This document shows, piece after piece, positions 56,568 through 64,000 of a stretch of DNA of 64,000 nt. The stretch spans positions 558,001 through 622,000 of the forward strand of contig NZ_SMNQ01000001.1 of NCBI RefSeq assembly GCF_004353505.1, written 5' to 3'. Under the pieces are notes generated by a model, which saw nothing but the letters and a program-made list of their open reading frames with translations, was not told where the DNA came from and made no database searches. A program made the position numbers and the translations under genes. This stretch comes from Streptomyces sp. WAC05374. GTDB lineage: Bacteria > Actinomycetota > Actinomycetes > Streptomycetales > Streptomycetaceae. The stretch's first letter is position 1; each line of letters begins with the position of its first letter.

Positions 56568-57827
56568 ATGATCGGGCACGTGAATGGGATGCCGGACGTA
56601 TCAGCACCCGTGATCAAACTGGTGCGGCGGACCACGGAGCCCGTCGCGGCGCAGACGCTGCGTTCCACGGCCGCCGCCGTCATCTCCTTCGTCGTCGCCC
56701 TGATGGTCCTGCCCGCGCAACCCGCCCCGCTGACCGCCCCGCTGACCGCGCTGCTCGTCGTCCAGGTCACCCTGTACGCGACGCTCACCACCGGTATCCG
56801 GCGCGTCAACTCGGTCGTCGTGGGCGTCCTCATCGCCATCGGCTTCACCGCCCTGGTCGGGCTGACCTGGTGGAGCCTCGGTCTGATCATCTTCACCTCG
56901 TTGATCATCGGCCGTTATGTGCGGGTGGACGAGTTCGTCCCCGAGGTGGCGATCAGCGCGATGCTGGTCCTCGGTGTCTCCCAGGCCGCGTCGGCGGCGT
57001 GGCACCGGGTGCTGGAGACGCTGATCGGCGCGGGGGTGGGCCTGCTGTTCAACCTGCTGTTCGCGCCCCCGGTGTGGACGCAGTCGGCGGGGGCGTCCAT
57101 CGACGGCCTGGCACGCGGGATGGGCCGGATGTTCCGCACCATGGGCGAGGAGATCTCCGAGGGGCACATCCCCTTCCCGCACGCGGCGGCCCGCCTGCAC
57201 GAGGCGCGGCGGCTGGACCACGACATCGTGGAGGTCGACGCCTCGCTGCGGCAGGCCGAGGACAGCCTGCGGATGAATCCGCGCGTACGGGAGGGGCTGC
57301 TGTCGCGGGTGGTGCTTCGGACGGGGCTGGACACCCTGGAGATCTGCGCCGTGGTGCTGCGGGTGCTCACCCGGAGCCTGACGGACCTGGCGAAGTTCCG
57401 TACGGAGGAGTCGCTGTTCCCCGCGGACGTGTCGGCCGGGCTCAAGGAGCTGTTCGACCAGATGGCCGACGCGATCGAGAGCTTCGCCCGGCTGATCACG
57501 ACGCAGGTGGCCGCCAACGCGGAGGCGGCGGAGGAGCGGCTGACCGCCGCGCTCGCGGCGAGCCGGGTCACCCGTGACCGGGTCGCCCACATGCTGCTGG
57601 AGGACGTGCAGGAGCACCCGCGGCAGTGGCAGTTGCACGGGGCGCTGCTCGCGGAGATCGACCGGATTCTCGACGAGCTGGATCTGGACAAGCGCAGTGA
57701 ACGCCTGATGCAGGAGCTGGACCGCCGCTCGGCGGAGCTCAGTGAGCGCCATCCGCGGCTGACGGCGCTGCGCCGCCGGCTGAGCGGCGCGGCGGGCCGC
57801 GAGCGGCGGCCGAGCGTGGAGGCCTGA
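56568..57827 (+). CDS. FUSC/aromatic-acid-exporter-type membrane protein
   Basis: 419 residues from ATG 56568 (ATG 56589 is an in-frame alternative). Six-helix block in residues 25-165 (RSTAAAVISFVVALMVLPAQ, VLIAIGFTALVGLTWWSLGL, VLETLIGAGVGLLFNLLF) followed by a long soluble helical region (about 180-400) with coiled-coil character. This half-FUSC layout is typical of actinobacterial aromatic acid exporter family proteins. Probably a homo-oligomeric efflux protein. Confidence 0.85.
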   Translation: MIGHVNGMPDVSAPVIKLVRRTTEPVAAQTLRSTAAAVISFVVALMVLPAQPAPLTAPLTALLVVQVTLYATLTTGIRRVNSVVVGVLIAIGFTALVGLTWWSLGLIIFTSLIIGRYVRVDEFVPEVAISAMLVLGVSQAASAAWHRVLETLIGAGVGLLFNLLFAPPVWTQSAGASIDGLARGMGRMFRTMGEEISEGHIPFPHAAARLHEARRLDHDIVEVDASLRQAEDSLRMNPRVREGLLSRVVLRTGLDTLEICAVVLRVLTRSLTDLAKFRTEESLFPADVSAGLKELFDQMADAIESFARLITTQVAANAEAAEERLTAALAASRVTRDRVAHMLLEDVQEHPRQWQLHGALLAEIDRILDELDLDKRSERLMQELDRRSAELSERHPRLTALRRRLSGAAGRERRPSVEA

Positions 57828-57884
57828 GTCGCCCCGGGCGTGGAACACGTGCGGGGTGCCCGTCGGCCGATGGAGGAGGCGCAG

Positions 57885-59186
57885 GTGTCACAGAACCCGC
57901 TGTCCCACAACCCGCTCTCGCCGGACCCGCTCCAGCGGAACGCGCTGCCGCAGAACCCGCTCTCGCGGGACCCGGTGGCCCGGGACCCGGAGCCGCCGGA
58001 CCCGGAGGCCGTGTACGAACGTGTCGGGCGGGAGGTCGCCGCCCGCGCGGACCGGCTGTGGGAGGTGAGCCTCGCGCTGCACAGTGCACCGGAGACGGCG
58101 TTCGAGGAACGCGAGGCGGCCCGGCTGCTCTCCGGCGAACTGGAACGGGAGGGGTTCCGGGTGGAGCGGGGGGTGGCGGGCCTGCCGACCGCGTTCACCG
58201 GCCGGACCGGGACCGGCGGGGGGCCGTGCGTGGCGCTGCTGCTGGAGTACGACGCGCTGCCGCTGCTGGGGCACGCCTGCGGCCACAACCTGATCGCCGG
58301 TGCGGGGCTGGGCGCGGCGCTGGCGGTGCGGGGCGCGCTCGGCGGCGAGGTGCCGGGTTCGCTGCTGGCGGTGGGGACGCCCGCGGAGGAGCGTGGCGGC
58401 GGCAAGGCCGTGGAGGTGGAGGCGGGGCTGTTCGACGGGGTGGACGCGGCGCTGATGTTCCACCCGGGCGTGTACGACTGGGTGCACGCGCCGCTGACGG
58501 CGAGCGCGCGGGTGCGGGTGGCGTTCCACGGGCGGGCCGCGCACCCGACGGGCAACCCGACGGAGGGCATCGACGCGCTGGGCGCGCTGATCCAGTTGTT
58601 CAACACCCTGGGCGTGGTGGAGCGGCGGTTCCCGTCCGGCTCCCATGTGCAGGGGATCATCACGGACGGCGGGCGGGCCACCAACATCGTGCCCGAGTAC
58701 GCCGAGGGCGCCTTCGGGCTGCGCGGCGCGACGACGGCCGCGCTGGAGGAGCTGGTCGAAGAGCTGCACCGTTGCGCGGCGGGCGTGGCTCGGGCCACCG
58801 GTACGCGGGTGGAGGTGACCCGCGACGGGGCGCGCTACGAGCACTTCCGGGACAACGAGGTGCTGTCGGGGCGCTTCGCCCGGCATCTGGAGCGGGCGGG
58901 CATCCGCCTGTCGGAGCCGGTGCCGGGGGTGTACCTGGGGTCGTCCGACATCGGCAACGTGAGCACGAGGGTGCCGGCGATCCACCCGTTCGTCGCCATC
59001 ATGGGGCCGGACGCCTCGGACCACACGCCCGAGTTCGCCGGGGCGGCGGCGGGGCCGCGGGGGCGTGAGGTGATGCTGGCGGCGGCTTCGGCGCTGGCCT
59101 GTACGGCGGTGGACGTGCTGCTGCGCCCGGACGTCCCGGGGGACGCCTGGGCGTGCCTGCGGGCGAAGGCGGAGGCGGGCCTGTAG
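57885..59186 (+). CDS. M20-family amidohydrolase/peptidase with pentapeptide-periodic N-terminal tail
   Basis: 433 residues from GTG 57885, with GGAGGAGG at 57872-57879. Zinc/catalytic motifs: ALLLEYDALPLLGHACGHN, GTPAEERGGGK, LMFHPG and dimerisation region VAFHGRAAHPTGNPTEG; SDIGNVSTRVPAIHPF near the end, as in aminobenzoyl-glutamate hydrolase-like (AbgB/PM20D2) members. Residues 3-42 are eight tandem five-residue units (QNPLS HNPLS PDPLQ ...). Upstream in-frame GTG 57840 and ATG 57870 are less well placed. Likely cleaves an amide bond in an acyl amino acid or dipeptide. Confidence 0.85.
   Translation: MSQNPLSHNPLSPDPLQRNALPQNPLSRDPVARDPEPPDPEAVYERVGREVAARADRLWEVSLALHSAPETAFEEREAARLLSGELEREGFRVERGVAGLPTAFTGRTGTGGGPCVALLLEYDALPLLGHACGHNLIAGAGLGAALAVRGALGGEVPGSLLAVGTPAEERGGGKAVEVEAGLFDGVDAALMFHPGVYDWVHAPLTASARVRVAFHGRAAHPTGNPTEGIDALGALIQLFNTLGVVERRFPSGSHVQGIITDGGRATNIVPEYAEGAFGLRGATTAALEELVEELHRCAAGVARATGTRVEVTRDGARYEHFRDNEVLSGRFARHLERAGIRLSEPVPGVYLGSSDIGNVSTRVPAIHPFVAIMGPDASDHTPEFAGAAAGPRGREVMLAAASALACTAVDVLLRPDVPGDAWACLRAKAEAGL
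57891..58010 (+). repeat. 15-bp periodic repeat encoding pentapeptide units
   Basis: Eight consecutive 15-base units encode QNPLS, HNPLS, PDPLQ, RNALP, QNPLS, RDPVA, RDPEP and PDPEA at the N-terminus of the M20 protein. The shared xN/D-P core repeats at exact 5-residue period. Confidence 0.8.
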
Positions 59187-59202
59187 CGGCCGGCCCGCCG
59201 CC

Positions 59203-60669
59203 TCAGTCCTCCACGGTCACCCGGACGGACGTGACCTCCGTGTCGGCGGCGTCCGGGACGACCATGCCCGCCTCGACGCCACTGCGGAGGTAACGCAGGA
59301 CCGCGGAGTTGAGCCTCTCGCCGGGCAGGGCGGCCGGGATGCCGGGCGGGTAGGGGGTGAGCATCTCGGCGCTGACCCGGCCGGCGGCCCGCTCCCACGG
59401 CACCTGTTCGACCCGCCCGAAGAAGGCGTCGCGGGGCAGCATGACCTGTTCCAGCCTCAGTTCGGCGGGGTCGGGGACGTCGACCTCCGGCGCGGGGCGC
59501 AGGTCGTCCGCGTGGGCGGCGACGTCGCGCAGCGCGGTGAGCAGGGCGTCGGCGCTGCGTTCGTCGTCGGCGTGGGTGAGCTGGGCGCTGCTGCGGCGGT
59601 GGTCGGACAGGTGCAGGTTGATGCGGTGGTGCTCGCGGATCCAGTCGGCGACCCGGTAGCCGGTGGTGCCGAGGCCGGTGATGTCGACGATGACCTGCAG
59701 CGGGTCGAGGTCGGCGGCGCGGCCGGGGCCGCAGAAGTCGTCGCGCCCGTGGACGTGCAGGCCGTCGATCTCGGCGATCCGCGCCCGGACGTCCTTGGCG
59801 AGGGCGAGCGCGTCGTCGTAGAGGGCGTGGCCGTGCTGGACCATCTGGCGGCGCCAGCCGTCGAGGGCCGCGTACACGAGGACGGAGGGGCTGGTGGTGC
59901 CGAGGAGGTCCTCGCGGTTCTTCAGGACCTCGGGCTCGATGAGGTCGCCCTGGAGGTGGAAGACGGAGCCCTGTTCGAGTCCGGAGCCCATTTTGTGGAC
60001 GGAGGTGACGCAGACGTCGGCGCCCGCGTCCATGGCCCAGGTCGGCAGGTCGGGGTGGAAGGGCAGGTGGGCGCCCCACGCCTCGTCCACGATGAGCGGT
60101 ACGCCGTGCTCGTGGCACGCCTCGGCGATGGCCGGGAGGTCGGAGCAGGTCCCGTACGGCGTGGGGGTCGTCACCAGGGCGCCCCGGGCGTCGGGGTGCT
60201 CGGCGAGGGCGGCGCGGAAGGCGTCGGCGGACGGCGGGTGGGCGAGGTGGCGGTCGGGGTCCCACTGGGGGTCCACCCAGATGGGCACGATCCCGGCGAG
60301 GACGAGCCCGGACACGACCGACTTGTGGGCGTCCCGGCCGACGAGCAGTTTCTCGTGCGGCCCGGCGACGGACAGCATGGCGGCCTTGACCGACAGGGAG
60401 CTGCCGCAGGTCGAGAAGAAGGTGTGCTCCGCCCCGACGGCGTCGGCCATCAGCTCCTGGGCCCGGGCGAGGACGCCGTGGGAGGAGGTCCGGTCGTCCA
60501 GGCCGCTGGTGGCGAGGACGTCCGAGTGGAAGACGGCGTCGCCGAGGATGGTGCGGACGCGCGGGTCGGCGCCGCGGCCCTGCTTGTGGCCGGGCGGGGT
60601 GAAGGGGGTCTGGTTCTCGGAGTGGTACGCGGCGAGCGCGTCGAGCACGGGTGCCTGTGAGTGGTCCAT
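59203..60669 (-). CDS. Orn/Lys/Arg decarboxylase-family PLP enzyme
   Basis: 488 residues from ATG 60669 (GGGAGG just upstream). Fold-type I PLP enzyme: TPFTPPGHKQGRGADPRV opening, STCGSSLSVKAAMLSVAGP, VDEAWGAHLPFHPDLPTWAM and the PLP lysine in SVHKMGSGLEQGSVF. Length and lack of the N-terminal wing domain match the short, B. subtilis SpeA-like form. Decarboxylates a basic amino acid (arginine, lysine or ornithine), feeding polyamine synthesis. Convergent with the M20 gene. Confidence 0.9.
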   Translation of the reverse strand: MDHSQAPVLDALAAYHSENQTPFTPPGHKQGRGADPRVRTILGDAVFHSDVLATSGLDDRTSSHGVLARAQELMADAVGAEHTFFSTCGSSLSVKAAMLSVAGPHEKLLVGRDAHKSVVSGLVLAGIVPIWVDPQWDPDRHLAHPPSADAFRAALAEHPDARGALVTTPTPYGTCSDLPAIAEACHEHGVPLIVDEAWGAHLPFHPDLPTWAMDAGADVCVTSVHKMGSGLEQGSVFHLQGDLIEPEVLKNREDLLGTTSPSVLVYAALDGWRRQMVQHGHALYDDALALAKDVRARIAEIDGLHVHGRDDFCGPGRAADLDPLQVIVDITGLGTTGYRVADWIREHHRINLHLSDHRRSSAQLTHADDERSADALLTALRDVAAHADDLRPAPEVDVPDPAELRLEQVMLPRDAFFGRVEQVPWERAAGRVSAEMLTPYPPGIPAALPGERLNSAVLRYLRSGVEAGMVVPDAADTEVTSVRVTVED

Positions 60670-60735
60670 GCCCTCCCAGTGCCCCGCGAACCGGGACAAA
60701 AACGGTGACGATCATGGGCGGGCCGTGGCCCCGGG

Positions 60736-61044
60736 TCACGGCCGGGGGCGGACGCGCTGCCAGCGCGGGCGGGCGTCGGCGCCCCGGCGGCCGGCCACGG
60801 AGGCGCAGCGCGGGCAGACGCGCCGGACGCGGTCGGCGGCGCCGCCCGACTCGGGCAGCACGTCCTGCCAGCCGACGTGCGGGAAGCGGCCCAGTTCGGA
60901 CCTGCTGAGGGAGAGCCCGCACACGGTCTGGTTCAGGCCGGGCTCCCAGGCGTGGACCTCCCCTGCGGGGAGCCGGCGGCGGCCCTCCTCCTCGTCCGTC
61001 CACTGTCCGGAGGCGGCGACGGCGTACTGCCTGACCCGGGGCAC
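60736..61044 (-). CDS. Hypothetical 102-aa protein with late Cys pair
   Basis: GTG 61044 opens a frame 7 bases after the SRPBCC stop; no good RBS, so translation may be coupled. The product contains LNQTVCGLSLSRSELGRFPH and RVCPRCASVAGRR, a possible CxxC plus distant Cys metal site. Ends WQRVRPRP. Not recognised. Upstream gene orientation and spacing support a shared transcript. Confidence 0.65.
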   Translation of the reverse strand: MPRVRQYAVAASGQWTDEEEGRRRLPAGEVHAWEPGLNQTVCGLSLSRSELGRFPHVGWQDVLPESGGAADRVRRVCPRCASVAGRRGADARPRWQRVRPRP

Positions 61045-61051
61045 GGAGCGG

Positions 61052-61465
61052 TCACCCGGCGGCGTTGTCGACGCGCATGCGGACCTGGTCCTCCAGGCGC
61101 GCGAGGCTCCGGTCGAGGGCGTCGTGCACGGGCCGCTCGCCGGGGTCGTGGCTCTCGTCGAAGAACGACAGGTGGACGGTCACCTCGCTGGCCCCGCTGC
61201 CGATGCCGGCCACCTGGAGCCATCCGGCGTAGCCGCCCTGCTCGCGGGTGCCCCATTCCAGGCGCATCTGCTCCTTCCGGGCGCGCAGCAGCGCGGAGGT
61301 GTCCTCGTCGGTGCGGTCCTCGTGCACGGTGACGGCGGGCAGTTCCCCGGCGTGCACGTGCAGGGCCTCGGGCAGCCAGTTGTCGAACTGGTCGACGTTG
61401 GCGGCCTGGTCGAAGACGTGCTCGGGCAGCGCCGGCATGGTGCGTGAACGCTCGTATTCGGTCAT
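61052..61465 (-). CDS. SRPBCC-family protein
   Basis: 137 residues from ATG 61465. The pattern TMPALPEHVFDQAANVDQFD, WLPEALHV, RLEWGTREQGGYAGWLQVAG and DALDRSLARLEDQVRMRV matches the SRPBCC (Bet v1/START-like) fold, often a lipid- or polyketide-binding pocket. Function unknown. A longer in-frame reading upstream to 61663 lacks homology and crosses a terminator. Confidence 0.8.
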   Translation of the reverse strand: MTEYERSRTMPALPEHVFDQAANVDQFDNWLPEALHVHAGELPAVTVHEDRTDEDTSALLRARKEQMRLEWGTREQGGYAGWLQVAGIGSGASEVTVHLSFFDESHDPGERPVHDALDRSLARLEDQVRMRVDNAAG

Positions 61466-61555
61466 CGCTCCACCGTTCCTCGTTCCTGGCTCGGTTCGGG
61501 GTGTTCCGGGGAGACGGGTGCCCGGCCTGCCGGAACCGAAGCGGGGAAAGGGAAA

Positions 61556-61586
61556 GCCCCGGCTGGACGGGGGAACCAGCCGGGGC
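61556..61586 (-). terminator. Terminator downstream of the MFS gene
   Basis: An 11-bp stem (GCCCCGGCTGG, 61556-61566, with 61576-61586) and 9-base loop; read on the minus strand it is followed by TTTCCCTTTCCCC, giving a partial U-tract. It lies about 120 bases beyond the MFS stop. Confidence 0.65.
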
Positions 61587-61706
61587 AGTATGTGAGGCGG
61601 TGGTGAAGGCGTCTTCACAACCGACTGAATGAACGATAAACCATTGAGTGGCGTTCGATCCAATCGGGGGCCGCGCCACCGTCGTGGCGGGGCCGCCCGC
61701 CGCCGC

Positions 61707-63218
61707 TCACGGCACCGTGCGCGCGGCGGCGGAGGGGCCGGCCGGCGTCATGGCGCTCGCCGCCTGCGCGGACAGCGGCGTCGCGATGCCCTCCAGCGGC
61801 TTGCCTTCCGCGGCGACGGCGAAGAACAGCGCCACGAGGCCGCCCGCCACCATGAGCGTGGCGCCGATGCAGAAGGCGAGCACGGTGTCCGCGACCACCC
61901 CGCTCTCGGTGAGCTTGGCGAAGATCAGCGGACCGGAGATGCCGCCGGCGGCCGTCCCGACCGCGTAGAAGAAGGCGATGGCCATCGCGCGGGTCTCCAT
62001 GGGGAAGATCTCGCTGACCGTCAGGTACGCGGAGCTGGCCCCGGCGGACGCGAAGAAGAGGACCACGCACCAGCTCAGGGTCATGGTGGTGGCGGTCAGC
62101 CAGCCCTGGGAGAACATCCACGCGGTGACGAAGAGCAGCCCGCCGGAGACCAGGTACGTACCGGCGATCATCGGGCGACGGCCCCAGGTGTCGAACAGGC
62201 GCCCGAGCAGCAGCGGGCCGAGGAAGTTGCCGAACGCGATGACCGCGAAGAAGTAGCCGGTGGAGCCGGTGCCCACGCCGAAGAACGTCACCAGGATCGC
62301 CCCGAACCCGAAGGTGATCGCGTTGTAGAGGAACGCCTGCCCGATGAAGAGCGCGAGGCCCAGCACCGCCCGGCGCGGATAGGTGCGGCAGAGCGTTCGG
62401 GCGATCTGGACGAAGCCCACGCTGTGCCGCTGCTTGATGGTGATCGCCCCGGCCGGCTCGGGCAGCGGGCGCCCCGTCTCCGCCTCCACCTGCCGCTCGA
62501 CGTCCGCCACCAGTCGCTCGGCGCCCTCCTCGCGCCCGTGGATGAACATCCAGCGCGGGCTCTCGGGCACATGGCGGCGTACGAGCAGGATGACCAGGCC
62601 GAGGACGACACCGAGGCCGAAGGAGATCCGCCAGCCGAGGTCCTTGGGCAGGAGGTCGGTGTCGAGGGCGAGCACGGACAGCAGGGCACCGCCCATGGCA
62701 CCGAGCCAGAAGCTGCCGTTGATGATCAGGTCCACCCGGCCGCGGTACTTGCTGGGGATCAGCTCGTCGATGGCCGAGTTGATCGCCGCGTACTCGCCGC
62801 CGATGCCGAAGCCGGTCAGGAAGCGGAAGACGAAGAACCACCAGGCGGAGAAGGACAGCGCCGTCAGGGCCGTCGCGGCGAGGTAGACCGCCAGGGTGAT
62901 CAGGAACAGCTTCTTGCGCCCGAAGCGGTCCGTCAGCCAGCCGAAGAACAGCGCCCCGGAACACGCCCCGGCGACGTACAGCGCGGCGGCGATACCGGTG
63001 ACCTGCGCGCTGCTGATCGCGAGCCCGCTGCCCTCCTCGGACAGCCGGCCGGCCATGCTGCCCACGATGGTGACTTCCAGGCCGTCCAGGATCCAGACGG
63101 TGCCCAGACCGACGACGATCATCCAGTGCCACCGCGACCACGGCAGTCTGTCCAATCGCGCCGGTACCCGGGTCGTGACGGTCCCGTCCGACGCTTGCCC
63201 GAGCTCCCGCTCTGTCAT
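61707..63218 (-). CDS. MFS transporter, sugar/metabolite-porter type
   Basis: 503 residues from ATG 63218 (GGAGG upstream) with 12 predicted helices. Motifs: GWLTDRFGRKKLF between helices 2 and 3, VRRHVPESPRWMFIHGRE at the central loop, GRLFDTWGRRPMIAG and VSEIFPMETRAMAIAFFYAVG, which are those of the sugar porter/metabolite:H+ symporter group. Likely imports a small organic molecule; not further assignable. Confidence 0.9.
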   Translation of the reverse strand: MTERELGQASDGTVTTRVPARLDRLPWSRWHWMIVVGLGTVWILDGLEVTIVGSMAGRLSEEGSGLAISSAQVTGIAAALYVAGACSGALFFGWLTDRFGRKKLFLITLAVYLAATALTALSFSAWWFFVFRFLTGFGIGGEYAAINSAIDELIPSKYRGRVDLIINGSFWLGAMGGALLSVLALDTDLLPKDLGWRISFGLGVVLGLVILLVRRHVPESPRWMFIHGREEGAERLVADVERQVEAETGRPLPEPAGAITIKQRHSVGFVQIARTLCRTYPRRAVLGLALFIGQAFLYNAITFGFGAILVTFFGVGTGSTGYFFAVIAFGNFLGPLLLGRLFDTWGRRPMIAGTYLVSGGLLFVTAWMFSQGWLTATTMTLSWCVVLFFASAGASSAYLTVSEIFPMETRAMAIAFFYAVGTAAGGISGPLIFAKLTESGVVADTVLAFCIGATLMVAGGLVALFFAVAAEGKPLEGIATPLSAQAASAMTPAGPSAAARTVP

Positions 63219-63273
63219 GGGTCACCTCCGAGGCGTGAACACGGCGGGCGGGTACCCCATGATCAATCCGGTG

Positions 63274-63287
63274 AAACGGTGCCGTTT
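63274..63287. promoter_or_regulatory. Inverted repeat between divergent MFS and SDR genes
   Basis: AAACGG-TG-CCGTTT (63274-63287) has perfect 6-base arms, placed in the short divergent space between the transporter start (63218) and the SDR start. Possible shared operator. Confidence 0.4.
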
Positions 63288-63306
63288 TCGTGGGTACCCG
63301 GCGCGG

Positions 63307-64000
63307 GTGGACAGCGTGAAGCCCCTGGCCGTGGTGACCGGCGCCTCCAGCGGCATCGGTCTCGCACTGGCAGGACAGTTCGCCCAGCACGGGTTCGACC
63401 TGGTGGTGTGCGCGGAGGACCACGGCGTGGCGGCCGCCGCCGAGCGCCTGCGCGGCCTGGGCGCCGCCGTGACCGCCGTACGGGCCGACCTGGCCACCTA
63501 CGACGGGGTGGAGCAGCTCTACTCCGCGGTGCTGGCGACGCGCCGCCCCGTCGCGGCCGCCGCGCTGAACGCGGGGGTGGGCGCGGGCGGCGCGTTCACC
63601 GACGTCGACCTCGCGGACCACGCCCGGATCATCGACCTCAACATCAGCTCCACGGTGCACCTGGCGCACCGGCTGCTGCGCGCCATGCTCGCGGAGGACG
63701 ACGGCAAGCTGCTGATCACCTCGTCCGTCGCGGCCATGGCGCCGGGGCCGTACCAGAGCGTGTACAACGCCTCGAAGTCGTTCCTCCAGTCGCTGGCCCT
63801 GGGCCTGCGCGAGGAACTGCGGGACAGCGGGGTGACGGTGACGTCACTGATGCCGGGCGCCACCGAGACGGCCTTCTTCCACCGCGCCGGGATGGACGAC
63901 ACCCGGCTCGGGCGGATGCCCAAGGACGATGCCGCCGAGGTCGCCCGGGACGCGTTCACGGCGCTGATGCGCGGCCGGGAGCGGGTGGTCGCCGCGTCGG
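63307..64000 (+). CDS. SDR-family oxidoreductase (C-terminus cut by window edge)
   Basis: About 231 residues are visible from GTG 63307. Cofactor motif VVTGASSGIGLALAGQFA, LNAGVGAGGAF, catalytic Ser in ITSSVAAMAPG and YxxxK in SVYNASKSFLQ. Good RBS is missing; GTG 63316, GTG 63271 and ATG 63259 are other in-frame starts. Substrate unknown. Confidence 0.82.
   Translation, partial: MDSVKPLAVVTGASSGIGLALAGQFAQHGFDLVVCAEDHGVAAAAERLRGLGAAVTAVRADLATYDGVEQLYSAVLATRRPVAAAALNAGVGAGGAFTDVDLADHARIIDLNISSTVHLAHRLLRAMLAEDDGKLLITSSVAAMAPGPYQSVYNASKSFLQSLALGLREELRDSGVTVTSLMPGATETAFFHRAGMDDTRLGRMPKDDAAEVARDAFTALMRGRERVVAAS

Overview
This is a very GC-rich chromosomal stretch with dense, mostly short-spaced genes, many GTG/TTG starts and frequent ATGA/GTGA stop-start overlaps. 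Gene content (SpoIIE-type phosphatases, DUF3662, UTRA-GntR, NmtR, a zinc-ligand-free L32, a choice-of-anchor A surface protein) points to a Streptomyces or very close actinomycete. No rRNA, tRNA, CRISPR array, insertion sequence or prophage block was recognised. Both edges cut genes: a sugar-binding lipoprotein on the left and an SDR oxidoreductase on the right.

Layout. 1-3.4 kb: a minus-strand signalling operon (48-aa basic protein, stand-alone DUF3662, GAF/PAS/SpoIIE/HATPase phosphatase, coupled sugar-binding lipoprotein). 3.4-10.3 kb: DUF72, an N-formylglutamate amidohydrolase-like enzyme, a large HTH-nSTAND-TM-WD40 protein, and a CHAP/peptidoglycan-binding hydrolase preceded by a small acidic protein. 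10.5-13.1 kb: dhaKLM-type dihydroxyacetone phosphorylation. 13.1-22.6 kb: a metal-handling stretch containing a cobalamin riboswitch with cbiMNQO (cobalt uptake), fadH with a PadR regulator, a probable Zur site in front of zinc-free L32 and a G3E GTPase, and a P1B-4 efflux ATPase divergent from nmtR (Ni/Co sensor). 22.6-36.2 kb: redox enzymes, an ADH/GntR pair with a HutC-type operator, an APC permease, a polyol kinase/GlpA/GlpB-like operon, a UDG/NUDIX pair, a cold-shock protein and acetyltransferases. 36.2-39.4 kb: a small cysteine-tailed peptide and a NarL-type two-component system.

39.5-46.2 kb is the most distinctive region: a seven-gene, almost completely overlapping minus-strand operon built around a 2-epi-5-epi-valiolone synthase-type sugar phosphate cyclase. 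With it are a second cyclase-fold protein that has lost its metal ligands, a bicupin, a metal-less cupin, a VOC protein (the fold of the known 2-epi-5-epi-valiolone epimerase), a GMC oxidoreductase and a zinc alcohol dehydrogenase. It has no aminotransferase, glycosyltransferase, kinase or acyltransferase, which suggests a nitrogen-free C7 carbasugar (valiolone- or gabosine-like) rather than an aminocyclitol. A polar amino-acid ABC transporter is divergent from it.

49-64 kb: a two-domain GNAT, an ABC exporter, a repeat-bearing sortase-type surface protein with an apparently leaderless start, a coupled nucleotidyltransferase/BON/metallophosphoesterase operon ending in a 17-bp hairpin, SDR, FUSC-type exporter, an M20 peptidase with an N-terminal pentapeptide-periodic tail, an Orn/Lys/Arg decarboxylase, SRPBCC and MFS genes, and the cut SDR. 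All assignments come from reading motifs and context; no database search was run.
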